Origin: Marinobacter salarius
Lineage (GTDB): Bacteria > Pseudomonadota > Gammaproteobacteria > Pseudomonadales > Oleiphilaceae
Direction: 5' to 3'
DNA: 64,000 bases
Assembly: GCF_032922745.1 (NCBI RefSeq)
Contig: NZ_CP136693.1
Location: 3,472,001-3,536,000, forward strand
Shown here: positions 20,212-30,115 of the stretch, one piece after another
Position numbering within the stretch: the stretch's first letter is position 1
How the letters are laid out: the number at the start of each line of letters is the position of its first letter
Program-made: the position numbers and the translations under genes
The notes under the pieces: model-generated
Told to the model about the DNA's origin: nothing
Seen by the model: only the letters and a program-made list of their open reading frames with translations
Databases searched by the model: none

Positions 20212-20892
20212 TCAGGCCTGACCTGCTGCGGCCATAACCCTGACTAGCACCTCTTCTATACTCAACCCCGTCGAATCAATGACTTGCGCATCGTCTGCAG
20301 GCTTGAGCGGGGCGGCGGCGCGGTTCATATCCCGCTCATCGCGCACCCGTATCTCCTTTAAAAGGGCGTCAATATTAACATCGACCCCGGCGTCCTTCAA
20401 CTGGCTGTAGCGTCTTTGCGCACGCTCTTCGGCACTGGCTGTCAGGAAGATCTTCACCGGCGCATCCGGAAACACCACCGTTCCCATGTCACGGCCGTCC
20501 GCGACCAGCCCGGGAGGCTTCTGGAAATCGCGCTGGCGCTGCAACAGGGCGTCGCGCACCGGCTGCATGACAGCCACCTTCGAAGCATTATCGCCACAGG
20601 TCTCTGTACGTATATCTGCGGTGACGTCAACACCAGCCATCAGTACCTTTGCCGGCTCACCTGGCGGAGTCGGTTCAAACGCCACATCGAGGCTGGCGGC
20701 GACGTTTACCAGGGACGGCTCATCATCCAGGGACACGCCCTGTCGCTCTGCTGCCAGCGCGGTGAGGCGATAAAGCGCACCGCTATCCAGCAGGTGCCAT
20801 CCAAGCCGGCGGGCGAGCATCTGGGTAATGGTGCCCTTACCGGAACCGCCAGGGCCATCCACGGTAATAACCGGAGCCTTGCTTTCAGCCAT
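20212..20892 (-). CDS. cmk: cytidylate kinase
   Basis: The 226-residue P-loop kinase phosphorylates CMP/dCMP with ATP. The Walker A motif DGPGGSGKGT lies near the N-terminus, and the LLDSGALYR and DGRDMGTVVFPDA motifs are typical. Its ATG shares bases with the stop of the upstream tyrA-aroA fusion (TAATG), so the two are translationally coupled. Confidence 0.96.
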   Translation of the reverse strand: MAESKAPVITVDGPGGSGKGTITQMLARRLGWHLLDSGALYRLTALAAERQGVSLDDEPSLVNVAASLDVAFEPTPPGEPAKVLMAGVDVTADIRTETCGDNASKVAVMQPVRDALLQRQRDFQKPPGLVADGRDMGTVVFPDAPVKIFLTASAEERAQRRYSQLKDAGVDVNIDALLKEIRVRDERDMNRAAAPLKPADDAQVIDSTGLSIEEVLVRVMAAAGQA

Positions 20893-23120
20893 TATTCAGC
20901 CCCTTCGGCGGCAATATTGATACCTGTCTGCTTCGCCAGCTCCACAAAGCCCGGGAATGAGGTGGACACGTTGGCGCAATCAGTCACCTCGATCTCCCCT
21001 TCAGCCCGCAGGGAGGCAACGGAGAACGCCATGGCAATGCGGTGGTCCCCGTGGCTGTTCACGGTTCCGGCGGTCATCGCCTGCCCACCATCAATGATAA
21101 TACCGTCTGGAGTGACAGTGGTTTCCACTCCGAGCGCGGTCAGGCCGTCAGCCATCACCTGGATGCGATCACTCTCCTTGACGCGGAGCTCCTCGGCGCC
21201 GCGCAGAACCGTTCTACCCTCGGCGCAGACTGCGGCAATGAACAGCACGGGGAATTCGTCGATTGCCAGCGGCACCTGATCCTCGGGGATGTCGATACCC
21301 TTGAGTTCGGCGGAACGGACGCGAAGATCAGCGACCGGCTCCCCACCAATCACACGCTCTTCGAGAACTTCTATATTGGCCCCCATCATGCGCAGAATAT
21401 TAATCACCCCAACCCTCGTCGGGTTCATGCCTACGTGGCGGATGGTCAAGTCGGAATCCGGGGCGATACTCGCCGCAACGAGGAAAAACGCTGACGAAGA
21501 GATATCCGCAGGTACGTCTATGGCGGTGGCGGTCAACGAACCGCCACCGGTCACACTGGCCGTCGCGGTATCGCGATGCACGTGATAACCAAAGCCTTCC
21601 AACATACGCTCAGTGTGATCCCGGGTAGGGGCTGGCTCGGTAACGGAGGTTACGCCCTCGGCATAGAGACCGGCGAGTAGCAGGCAGGATTTAACCTGGG
21701 CGCTGGCCACCGGCATTTCATAATGGATACCGGTTAGCGCATGCCCACCCCTGATTTTCAAAGGCGGCCGCCCGCCCTCCGCAGTGTCAATCACCGCCCC
21801 CATTGCTCGCAGCGGATCTGCCACACGTCCCATGGGACGCTTGGACAGGCTTTCGTCGCCGGTGAGTTCGGAATCAAACGGCTGCGCCGCCAGCAAGCCA
21901 GAGAACAGGCGCATGGCAGTACCGGAATTGCCCAGATACAAGGGGCCGCGCGGCGCCTGGAGGCCGTTAATACCGACGCCGTGAATGCGGACAAACCCCG
22001 CGTCCGGCCCTTCAATGGTCACGCCCATGTCGCGGAACGCCTGCAGGGTCGCCAGGCTATCCTCGCCTTCAAGGAAGCCTTTCACTTCTGTGATACCGTC
22101 GGCGAGCGCGCCCAGCATGATGGATCGGTGGGAAATGGATTTGTCGCCCGGTACGCGTATCTCGCCGGAAATCCGACCGCCGGGCTGAAGACGGAACGTT
22201 ACCTGTTTCTGACTGTTGTTTGTCACGTAAGCCTGTCCTGAAATCATCTTTGAAAAATGTTCCCGCGCCGCCTTGGCGCGACTGAAAACCCGCAACAGAG
22301 TTGCACTGTCCTGATCGGCGATGGCGGTACGGAGCTGATCCAGATCGTGGGTAAAATGATCAATGACGCGTAACACCGCCTCCCGGTTAGAGAGAAAAAT
22401 ATCGTGCCACATCACCGGGTCACTGGCTGCAATTCGGGTGAAGTCCCGGAAGCCGCCCGCTGCGTAGCGGAAAATATCCAGATTTTCGTCCTCGCCCGCC
22501 AGGGTATCCACCAGCGAGAAGGCGATAAGATGGGGAAGATGACTGGTGGCAGCCAGCACCTCGTCGTGATAGGCCACCGACATGGTCAACACCGTCGCAC
22601 CACAGCCTTCCCACAATGCCCTGAGCTTCTCCAGGTCGGGCTGACCAACGCTCTCTGCCGGCGTGAGTATGACCTTGTGATTGGCAAACAACTCGGGATT
22701 CGCCGCGCGGATGCCGCTTTTTTCGGAACCGGCGATGGGATGCCCGGGTATCACTTTCACGGGCAGCTCGCCAAACACCTCTCGCACATCGTTGACGAAA
22801 CTGGTCTTGGTGCTTCCGACGTCCGTCAACACGGCGTTTTCACCAAGATGGGGTCTGATTTCCGCCAGCACTGCCCGCGTTGCCTTAACCGGCACCGCCA
22901 GCACCACAAGGTCACTGCCAGCCACTGCCTCAGCAACCGACCCGGCAGCTTCATCAATAATGCCCAATTCTTTGCCAAGCGCCAATTCGTCCGCGCGCTT
23001 GTCAGCGCCCACAACAGTCACCGCGAGGCCATTGTCGCGGATCGCTTTGGCCAGAGAACCACCAATCAGCCCAAGACCAATAACAGCAACACGCTGGAAC
23101 AGTGGCTGAATCTCGGACAC
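20892..23120 (-). CDS. bifunctional prephenate dehydrogenase / 3-phosphoshikimate 1-carboxyvinyltransferase
   Basis: A 742-residue fusion. Residues 1-300 are a TyrA-type dehydrogenase with the Rossmann motif VAVIGLGLIGGSLA and catalytic HPIAGSEKSG. Residues 305-742 are an EPSP synthase (AroA) with GDKSISHR, LYLGNSGTAMR and the RVKESDR-like LRVKESDRI. The two activities act in tyrosine synthesis and in the shared shikimate pathway, respectively. The same fusion is common in Pseudomonas relatives. The GTG start at 23120 lies one base after the hisC stop with a GGGGAGAG site; the upstream extension of the frame overlaps hisC and is discounted. Confidence 0.95.
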   Translation of the reverse strand: MSEIQPLFQRVAVIGLGLIGGSLAKAIRDNGLAVTVVGADKRADELALGKELGIIDEAAGSVAEAVAGSDLVVLAVPVKATRAVLAEIRPHLGENAVLTDVGSTKTSFVNDVREVFGELPVKVIPGHPIAGSEKSGIRAANPELFANHKVILTPAESVGQPDLEKLRALWEGCGATVLTMSVAYHDEVLAATSHLPHLIAFSLVDTLAGEDENLDIFRYAAGGFRDFTRIAASDPVMWHDIFLSNREAVLRVIDHFTHDLDQLRTAIADQDSATLLRVFSRAKAAREHFSKMISGQAYVTNNSQKQVTFRLQPGGRISGEIRVPGDKSISHRSIMLGALADGITEVKGFLEGEDSLATLQAFRDMGVTIEGPDAGFVRIHGVGINGLQAPRGPLYLGNSGTAMRLFSGLLAAQPFDSELTGDESLSKRPMGRVADPLRAMGAVIDTAEGGRPPLKIRGGHALTGIHYEMPVASAQVKSCLLLAGLYAEGVTSVTEPAPTRDHTERMLEGFGYHVHRDTATASVTGGGSLTATAIDVPADISSSAFFLVAASIAPDSDLTIRHVGMNPTRVGVINILRMMGANIEVLEERVIGGEPVADLRVRSAELKGIDIPEDQVPLAIDEFPVLFIAAVCAEGRTVLRGAEELRVKESDRIQVMADGLTALGVETTVTPDGIIIDGGQAMTAGTVNSHGDHRIAMAFSVASLRAEGEIEVTDCANVSTSFPGFVELAKQTGINIAAEGAE

Positions 23121-23121
23121 G

Positions 23122-24249
23122 TTACTCTCCCCGTCCGCTGGACGTATCCAGTGCACGGGCCAAAGCTTCGATAAACCGTGCATTTTCTTCGGGCAAGCCA
23201 ATCGACACCCGCAGATGCCTGGGTAGGCCGTAGCCGCCAATCGGCCTGACAATCACACCCTGCTCCAGTAGCGACTGATTGATGTCAGCCGCCCGTTCGC
23301 CCACATCCACAGCAATAAAGTTGCCGGCGGACGGAATGTATTCCAGACCCATTTCGTTAAAGGCAGATTCAAGCTGCTTCATCCCCCCTGCATTCACTTC
23401 GCAGGAGCGCCGCAGGTAATCTTCATCGTCCAGTACAGCCGTCGCAGCCACCAAAGCCAGAGAATCTACATTAAAAGGCTGCCGTACTCGGTTGAGAAAA
23501 TTGGCAATCTCCGGAGAACTTACACTGTAGCCAGCACGCAGCGATGCCAGCCCCCAAGCCTTGGAGAATGTCCTAGTAACGATCAGGTTCGGGTAGCGCT
23601 CGAGCAACGACAGACCATCCACATAGCCCTCACCCTGCAGATATTCGCAGTAGGCTTCGTCGAGAACCACCAGAACCCTGGGGGGAATACGGGCCAAAAA
23701 CGACTCGATCGCCTCGGCACCATGAACCGTGCCCGTGGGGTTGTTGGGGTTGGCCACAAACACCAGCGCGGTGCGATCCGTTATCGCTTCCACCATGGCA
23801 TCGAGGTCATGGCCATAGTGCCTTGCGGGTACCGACACGCCTTTGGCGCCAATCGCCTGGGTAACCAGAGGGTATACCGCAAAGGCGTACTGGGAGAATA
23901 CGACTTCCGAGGCGGCATCTGCAAAGCACCGCGTGATCACTTCCAGCACATCGTTGGAACCGTTGCCAAGGGTAATCTGCGAGGGCGTCACGCCGTACCG
24001 TGCAGACAACGCCTGCTTAAGATCAAACCCATTGCCATCGGGATAGCGACAAAGCTCGTCCAGAGCGCCCTTCACCGCCGCCAGCGCCTTTGGGCTGGGC
24101 CCAAGAGGATTCTCGTTGCTGGCCAGCTTGATGATGTTTTCGGGCTTCAGGCCCAGCTCCCTGGCCAGCTCATCAATGGGCTTGCCCGGCTGGTAGGGGG
24201 ATAACGCCTGCACACCTTTGACCGCCAGACTTTGGTAATCAATCGACAT
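23122..24249 (-). CDS. hisC: histidinol-phosphate aminotransferase
   Basis: A 375-residue class I/II PLP aminotransferase. It shows KLASNENPLGPSPKA at the N-terminus, NPNNPTGT, DEAYCEYL, and the PLP-Lys motif TRTFSKAWGLASLRAGY. Placed between pheA and tyrA-aroA, it may also transaminate aromatic keto acids, as reported for some HisC paralogues in this cluster. The length and motif set fit HisC2-type proteins. Confidence 0.93.
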   Translation of the reverse strand: MSIDYQSLAVKGVQALSPYQPGKPIDELARELGLKPENIIKLASNENPLGPSPKALAAVKGALDELCRYPDGNGFDLKQALSARYGVTPSQITLGNGSNDVLEVITRCFADAASEVVFSQYAFAVYPLVTQAIGAKGVSVPARHYGHDLDAMVEAITDRTALVFVANPNNPTGTVHGAEAIESFLARIPPRVLVVLDEAYCEYLQGEGYVDGLSLLERYPNLIVTRTFSKAWGLASLRAGYSVSSPEIANFLNRVRQPFNVDSLALVAATAVLDDEDYLRRSCEVNAGGMKQLESAFNEMGLEYIPSAGNFIAVDVGERAADINQSLLEQGVIVRPIGGYGLPRHLRVSIGLPEENARFIEALARALDTSSGRGE

Positions 24250-24279
24250 TTCGACCTTCCTCAGCCATTTGCGTTTCTG

Positions 24280-25377
24280 TCACAGGACCCCAATAGGATA
24301 GGACCCCAGGCGCTTCAGCTCGACCGCCTCTTCATCGATCTCTGACAGCACCTTGCTGACCTGTGTATCTTCGACATGGCCTTCGAAATCGATATAGAAC
24401 ACATAGGCCCAGGTACCGCTGGGCGATGGGCGGGTTTCGATACGGGTAAGGCTCAGACCGTGTTTGTGGAACGGCTCCAGCAACTGATACAAGGCGCCGG
24501 GCTTGTTGCGCATTGATACCAGAATGGACGATTTATCGTTGCCACTGGCTGGCACCTCCTCGCGACCGATAATCAGGAACCGGGTGGTGTTGTCCGGTCG
24601 GTCTTCGATGCTGGCCGCCAGCATCTCCAGACCATAGAGTTCCGCCGCCATGTCCCCTGCGATCGCGGCCGTGCCCGGTTCTTCCGCTGCCCGCCTTGCG
24701 GCTTCGGCATTACTACTGACCGTGACCCGCTCGATACCGTAACGATGGGTATCCAGCCACTGCCGGCATTGGGCGAACGACTGCTGATGGGAATAGATAC
24801 GGACAATGTCCTGCCCCTGGTGTTTTGGCGATACCATCAGGTGGTGATGTATCCGCAACTGTACTTCGCCGCAGATCTTCAGTGGCGAGGACATAAACAT
24901 ATCAAGGGTATGGTTGATCATGCCTTCCGTGGAGTTTTCCACCGGGACCACGCCATAGTGGGCCGCGCCGGATTCCACTTCACGGAACACCGCATCGATG
25001 GCGGGCAAAGGCACGCTGACCACAGAGTGTCCGAAGTGCTTGAGCGCCGCCGCCTGGGTAAAGGTGCCAATCGGCCCGAGGAAAGCGATGTGCATCGGTT
25101 TTTCCAGCGCCAGGCAAGCAGACATGATCTCCCGGAACAATCGGGCCATCTCCTCGCCGGACAGCGGCCCAGGGTTGCTATCCTTTATACGGCGCAATAC
25201 CTGGGCTTCGCGTTCCGGACGGTAGAAGAACACATCCTCATCCGGGTTGGCTTCCATTTTCACGCGAGCCACTTCCTGGGCACATTCCGCACGTTTGCTG
25301 ATCAGGTCCATGATCTCCTGATCCAAACGATCGATATCGTTCCTCAACTGCCCGAGACGGGCCTGCTCATCACTCAT
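24280..25377 (-). CDS. pheA: bifunctional chorismate mutase / prephenate dehydratase (P-protein)
   Basis: The 365-residue enzyme makes phenylpyruvate from chorismate. An N-terminal AroQ chorismate mutase helix bundle (LRNDIDRLDQEIMDLISKR) precedes the prephenate dehydratase domain (FLGPIGTFTQAAALKHFG, VPVENSTEGMINHTLD). A C-terminal ACT domain follows (LVSMRNKPGALYQLLEPF, with the ESRP-like IETRPSPSGTWAYVFYID). The ACT domain implies feedback inhibition by phenylalanine. The ATG lies two bases after the serC stop. Confidence 0.96.
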   Translation of the reverse strand: MSDEQARLGQLRNDIDRLDQEIMDLISKRAECAQEVARVKMEANPDEDVFFYRPEREAQVLRRIKDSNPGPLSGEEMARLFREIMSACLALEKPMHIAFLGPIGTFTQAAALKHFGHSVVSVPLPAIDAVFREVESGAAHYGVVPVENSTEGMINHTLDMFMSSPLKICGEVQLRIHHHLMVSPKHQGQDIVRIYSHQQSFAQCRQWLDTHRYGIERVTVSSNAEAARRAAEEPGTAAIAGDMAAELYGLEMLAASIEDRPDNTTRFLIIGREEVPASGNDKSSILVSMRNKPGALYQLLEPFHKHGLSLTRIETRPSPSGTWAYVFYIDFEGHVEDTQVSKVLSEIDEEAVELKRLGSYPIGVL

Positions 25378-25379
25378 GA

Positions 25380-26462
25380 TCAGCCCCACTCCTTCGCAAA
25401 CACGGTCATGTAGTCAATCAACGCATCAACACCGGCTTCTGGCATGGCGTTGTAGACGCTGGCCCGCATGCCACCGACGGAACGATGGCCCTTGAGATTC
25501 AACAACCCCCTCTCGTTCGCGCCTTTCAGGAAGGCACTATTGAGCGCGTCGTCCGCCAGGGTGAATGGTATATTCATCCACGAGCGGAAGCGCGGTGTGA
25601 TCGGGTTGGCGTAGAATTCATTCTCATCAATAAAACCATACAGTTTGCTGGCCTTACGACGATTGACCTCACCCATGGCCGTAACACCGCCCTGCTCTTT
25701 CAGCCATTTGAAAACCAGACCTGCAAGGTACCAGGAGTATGTGGCCGGCGTGTTGTACATGGAGTCATTATCCGCAATCACCCGATAATTCATCATCGTC
25801 GGCGTGATTTTTAACGCTTTTCCCAGCAGATCCTTGCGAATGATCACGACCACCAGGCCGGACGGACCGATGTTCTTCTGGGCCCCGGCGTAGATCAGGC
25901 CGAACTTCGAGACGTCCAACGGGCGTGACAGCATGGTGGACGACATGTCCGCCACCAACGGCACGGAACCGCTCTCCGGCACGAAGTCGAACTCCAATCC
26001 GCCGATGGTTTCATTGGGCGTGTAATGCAGGTAAGCCGCATCGGTGCTCGTAGCCCAGCTATCCTGATCGGGAATGCTGGCAAAGCCACTCGATTCGCTA
26101 CTTGCCACGACATTAACCTGGCCATATCGGCTGGCCTCGGCGATGGCTTTCTTCGACCAGATACCCGTGTTCACGTAGTCCGCAGACGTTTTGTCGCCCA
26201 ACAGGTTCAGTGGAATGGTCGAGAACTGGCTGGACGCACCACCCTGCATGAAGAGTACGGCGTAATCATCTGAAACGCCGGCCAATTCCCGAAGGTCTTT
26301 CTCGGCTGTTTCGGCGATTTCCACGAACTCGTCACTGCGATGGCTCATTTCCATCACGGACATGCCGGTGCCGCGCCAATCCAGCATCTCTTCCCGTGCC
26401 TGCTGCAAAACGGGCTCCGGCAAGGTGGCCGGACCTGCACAAAAATTATACGCCCTGCTCAT
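25380..26462 (-). CDS. serC: phosphoserine aminotransferase
   Basis: The 360-residue PLP enzyme converts phosphohydroxypyruvate to phosphoserine, and acts in pyridoxal phosphate synthesis. It begins with the conserved RAYNFCAGPATLPEPVL, and the PLP lysine lies in GLIYAGAQKNIGPSGLVVVI. Length equals the family norm (about 360). AAGGAAGTG precedes the ATG at 26462, which overlaps the last 17 bases of gyrA, so expression is probably coupled. Confidence 0.96.
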   Translation of the reverse strand: MSRAYNFCAGPATLPEPVLQQAREEMLDWRGTGMSVMEMSHRSDEFVEIAETAEKDLRELAGVSDDYAVLFMQGGASSQFSTIPLNLLGDKTSADYVNTGIWSKKAIAEASRYGQVNVVASSESSGFASIPDQDSWATSTDAAYLHYTPNETIGGLEFDFVPESGSVPLVADMSSTMLSRPLDVSKFGLIYAGAQKNIGPSGLVVVIIRKDLLGKALKITPTMMNYRVIADNDSMYNTPATYSWYLAGLVFKWLKEQGGVTAMGEVNRRKASKLYGFIDENEFYANPITPRFRSWMNIPFTLADDALNSAFLKGANERGLLNLKGHRSVGGMRASVYNAMPEAGVDALIDYMTVFAKEWG

Positions 26463-29025
26463 CACTTCCTTCCTCACCGTCGACCTCTTCGGCATCGGTT
26501 TCGGCGATACGCTCAACGCCTACAAGGCGCTCGTCTTCCTGGCTCAGCTTGATCAGGCGAACACCCTGGGTGTTCCGGCTCAGAACCGACACTTCGTCGG
26601 TGCGGGTACGCACAAGCGTGCCCTTGTCCGAGATCAGCATCATCTCGTCGCCTTCAAACAGCTGCAACGCCGTGACCAGATTGCCGTTACGCTCGGAACA
26701 CTGCATGGCAATAACGCCCTGGCTGCCCCGGCTGTAGGTCGGAAACTCGTCGAAGGTAGTGCGTTTACCGTAGCCGTTTTCACTGGCCGTCAGCAGAACC
26801 GCGTCTTCCTGCGGAATGATCAGCGATACAACATGATGCCCTTCCGGCATTCTGATGCCACGCACACCTCGGGCCGTACGGCTCATCGGACGTACCGCTT
26901 CCTCGTTGAAGCGAACGGCCTTGCCCGCCGAGGAGAACAGCATGACTTCCGCATCACCCTTGGTGATGGCCGTACCAATCAGGGTGTCACCCTCGTCAAG
27001 CGACAGAGCAATCAGACCATTGCTGCGCGGACGGGAGAAATTCGGCAACGGCGTTTTCTTGACCACACCCGCCGAGGTGGCCATCAGCACGTACTGGTCT
27101 TCCGGATAGTCACGAACCGGCAGGAAGGTGGTAATACGCTCCCCTTCTTCCAACGGCAGGATGTTGACCATCGGACGACCGCGGGACGCGCGGCTGGCCC
27201 GGGGAATCTCGAACACCCGCAACCAGTACACCTTGCCCCGGTTGGAGAAGCACAGAATGGTGTCGTGGGAGTTCGCTACCAGCAGTTTCTCAACGAAATC
27301 TTCGTCTTTCATGGATGTGGCGGCCTTGCCACGACCACCACGGCGCTGGGCCTGATAGTCTTCGACCGCCTGGGTCTTGGCGTAACCACCGTGGGAGATG
27401 GTCACCACCAGATCTTCCTCGTCGATCAGGTCGGCGATAGTCAGGTCACGCTTGGAACTGGTAATTTCGGTCAGACGGGTATCGCCAAACTCGCTCACCA
27501 CGGCTTCCAATTCCTCTCGGATCACCTGCATCAGGCGGCCCGGGTCGCCCAGGATGTCCAACAGGTCGGCGATCTTCTCGAGAATGTCCTTGTACTCGTT
27601 CTGTAGCTTTTCGGTCTCAAGACCAGTCAGGCGGTGCAGGCGCAGGTCCAGGATTGCCTGGGCCTGCTCTGGCGACAGATGGTAAAGGCCGTTGCGTAGA
27701 CCAAAGATCTCCGGCAGGTCGTCGGGGCGGCAGGCATCTTCACCCGCGCGCTCAAGCATCGCCAGAACGTCACCCGGAGCCCAGCCCTGGGCCATCAGCT
27801 TTTCTTTCGCCTCGGCCGCAGCCGGAGACGCCTTGATCAGCGCGATGATCTCATCGATGTTTGCCAGTGCGACCGTGAGGCCTTCCAGGATATGGCCACG
27901 CTCGCGGGCTTTACGCAGTTCGTAAATGGTACGGCGGGTAACCACTTCACGGCGATGCCGGACAAACGCGTCCAGCATTTCCTTGAGGTTCAGGATTTTC
28001 GGCTCGCCGTTGATCAGGGCGACCATGTTGATGCCGAAAACCGTCTGCAACTGAGTCTGGGCAAAGAGGTTATTAATGACCACATCGGGGTTTTCACCAC
28101 GACGCAGCTCAATCACTACCCGGATACCTTCCTTGTTGGACTCGTCCCTCAGCTCGGAGATGCCCTCCAGTCGCTTCTCTTTTACCAGCTCCGCAATTTT
28201 CTCGATCAACCGGGCTTTGTTCAGCTGGTATGGCAGCTCGGTAATAATGATGGCGTCGCGGTTGGTTTTCTTGTCGTGCTCGATTTCATGGCGGGCACGG
28301 ATATAGATACGCCCACGACCGGTGCGGTAGGCCTCAACAATGCCAGCGCGACCATTAATGATGCCCTGGGTGGGGAAGTCCGGCCCCGGAATATGCTCCA
28401 TCAGGTCGTCGATGGTCATATCCGGATTATCAATCAATGCCAGACAGCCGTTCACAATTTCCGTCAGGTTATGGGGCGGAATATTGGTGGCCATACCCAC
28501 GGCAATGCCTGAGGAACCGTTTACCAGCAGGTTGGGAATCCGCGTGGGCAGTACGTCCGGAATCTGTTCGGTGCCATCGTAGTTGGCCACGAAATCCACG
28601 GTTTCCTTGTCCAGATCCGCCAGCAGGGAGTGGGCAATCTTCTCCATGCGGATCTCGGTATAACGCATGGCAGCCGCGTTGTCGCCGTCGATGGAACCAA
28701 AGTTACCCTGACCATCCACCAGCGGGTACCGCAGGGAAAACGGCTGGGCCATACGAACAATGGTGTCGTAAACGGCCGAGTCACCGTGAGGGTGGTACTT
28801 ACCGATGACGTCACCCACCACACGGGCGGATTTCTTGTAGGCCTTGTTCCAGTCGTTGTTGAGTTCGGACATGGCGAACAGCACGCGGCGATGCACCGGC
28901 TTAAGGCCGTCGCGCACGTCTGGAAGTGCCCGCCCGACGATGACGCTCATGGCGTAATCGAGATAGGACTGTTTGAGCTCGTCTTCAATATTTACCGGCA
29001 GGATCTCTTTGGCTAACTCACCCAT
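26446..29025 (-). CDS. gyrA: DNA gyrase subunit A
   Basis: The 859-residue breakage-reunion subunit of gyrase. The quinolone-resistance region reads HPHGDSAVYDT with Ser83 and Asp87 intact (E. coli numbering coincides here), so no target-site resistance is predicted. Catalytic Tyr122 lies in AAMRYTEIRM. The C-terminal pinwheel contains repeats such as GRAARGVRGI-type blades (TARGVRGIRM, NTQGVRLIKL) and the GyrA-box QRRGGRGK. It ends in an acidic tail. Confidence 0.97.
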   Translation of the reverse strand: MGELAKEILPVNIEDELKQSYLDYAMSVIVGRALPDVRDGLKPVHRRVLFAMSELNNDWNKAYKKSARVVGDVIGKYHPHGDSAVYDTIVRMAQPFSLRYPLVDGQGNFGSIDGDNAAAMRYTEIRMEKIAHSLLADLDKETVDFVANYDGTEQIPDVLPTRIPNLLVNGSSGIAVGMATNIPPHNLTEIVNGCLALIDNPDMTIDDLMEHIPGPDFPTQGIINGRAGIVEAYRTGRGRIYIRARHEIEHDKKTNRDAIIITELPYQLNKARLIEKIAELVKEKRLEGISELRDESNKEGIRVVIELRRGENPDVVINNLFAQTQLQTVFGINMVALINGEPKILNLKEMLDAFVRHRREVVTRRTIYELRKARERGHILEGLTVALANIDEIIALIKASPAAAEAKEKLMAQGWAPGDVLAMLERAGEDACRPDDLPEIFGLRNGLYHLSPEQAQAILDLRLHRLTGLETEKLQNEYKDILEKIADLLDILGDPGRLMQVIREELEAVVSEFGDTRLTEITSSKRDLTIADLIDEEDLVVTISHGGYAKTQAVEDYQAQRRGGRGKAATSMKDEDFVEKLLVANSHDTILCFSNRGKVYWLRVFEIPRASRASRGRPMVNILPLEEGERITTFLPVRDYPEDQYVLMATSAGVVKKTPLPNFSRPRSNGLIALSLDEGDTLIGTAITKGDAEVMLFSSAGKAVRFNEEAVRPMSRTARGVRGIRMPEGHHVVSLIIPQEDAVLLTASENGYGKRTTFDEFPTYSRGSQGVIAMQCSERNGNLVTALQLFEGDEMMLISDKGTLVRTRTDEVSVLSRNTQGVRLIKLSQEDERLVGVERIAETDAEEVDGEEGSDEQGV

Positions 29026-29152
29026 CGAGAAAGGTTCCTTTGCATTTGCTGGAAGTCGTTTCAGGGCCCTTCAAAGCGCCCCATAGTTATTCTTTAACAA
29101 GCGGCCAATACTACCACATTCAACCCCTTAGCGGGGGATATGGCGGTGGCCG

Positions 29153-30007
29153 TCAGTCAAAAACCACAGTCTTGTTTTCATAGGTAATCACACGATCTTC
29201 GATGTGTGCCCTCAAGCCTCGTGACAGCACGTTCTTTTCCACATCCTTGCCAAGCCGAACCATGTCTTCAATGGAATCACTGTGGCTGATGCGGACCACG
29301 TCCTGCTCGATAATGGGGCCTTCGTCCAGATCCTGAGTTACGTAGTGGCAGGTGGCGCCAATCAGCTTCACACCCCGGCTATAGGCCTGATGGTATGGGC
29401 GCGCGCCTGCGAACGACGGCAGGAAACTGTGATGAATATTGATCACCTTGCCTGGGTACTTCTCGCACAGGCTGCCCGGCAGGATTTGCATATACCGGGC
29501 CAGAACAACCACATCGGCTTCGTAGCCTTCTATCAGACCATCCACTTCACCGAAGGCCTCGTCGCGGTTGTTCTGGTTGATCGGTATATGGTGGTAGGGT
29601 ATCTCGTGCCACTCCACCATACGCCGGAGGTCTTCATGATTGGAAATAACCGCCACAATTTCGGCATTGATCTCACGGCTGTGCCAGCGATGGAGCAGAT
29701 CCGCCACGCAATGGGATTCCTTGCTGCACATCAGGATGACTTTCTTGGGCTGGGCCGAATCAGCAATGTGCCAGTTCATATTGAACTCGCGGGCAATCGG
29801 CTCAAAGGCCGTGCGGAACTGGTCCAGGCCAAAGGGGATCGAATTGGCCTTGATTTCATGCCGCATGAAGAACCACCCGGTCTGGGTGTCGGAGTGGTGG
29901 CTCGCCTCTGTAATCCAGCCATTGTAGGTCGACAGAAAGTTACTGACCTTGGCAACGATCCCCACCCGGTCCGGGCAGGAAATCACAAGACGATAGGTAT
30001 GCTCCAT
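29153..30007 (-). CDS. purU: formyltetrahydrofolate deformylase
   Basis: A 284-residue enzyme releasing formate from 10-formyl-tetrahydrofolate, balancing the one-carbon pool and supplying PurT. An N-terminal ACT domain (LVISCPDRVGIVAKVSNFL) precedes a formyltransferase-fold domain. The catalytic Asn-His-Asp set is visible in INIHHSFLPSFAGARPY and DLDEGPIIEQD. Single gene on the minus strand with its own 108-base upstream region shared with ggt. Confidence 0.95.
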   Translation of the reverse strand: MEHTYRLVISCPDRVGIVAKVSNFLSTYNGWITEASHHSDTQTGWFFMRHEIKANSIPFGLDQFRTAFEPIAREFNMNWHIADSAQPKKVILMCSKESHCVADLLHRWHSREINAEIVAVISNHEDLRRMVEWHEIPYHHIPINQNNRDEAFGEVDGLIEGYEADVVVLARYMQILPGSLCEKYPGKVINIHHSFLPSFAGARPYHQAYSRGVKLIGATCHYVTQDLDEGPIIEQDVVRISHSDSIEDMVRLGKDVEKNVLSRGLRAHIEDRVITYENKTVVFD

Positions 30008-30115
30008 GGAAGCCTTTCCTTAATCTGATCCGGGATCACGGGTGCGCAGGTTCACACCCTTAAAAATGACCGGCTATGATAGCTTATCTGAGCACCAGAA
30101 ACGAGGCACAGAAAC

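Noticed and set aside
26446..29025. Quinolone-resistance substitutions in GyrA
   Set aside because: Ser83 and Asp87 are both the sensitive type.
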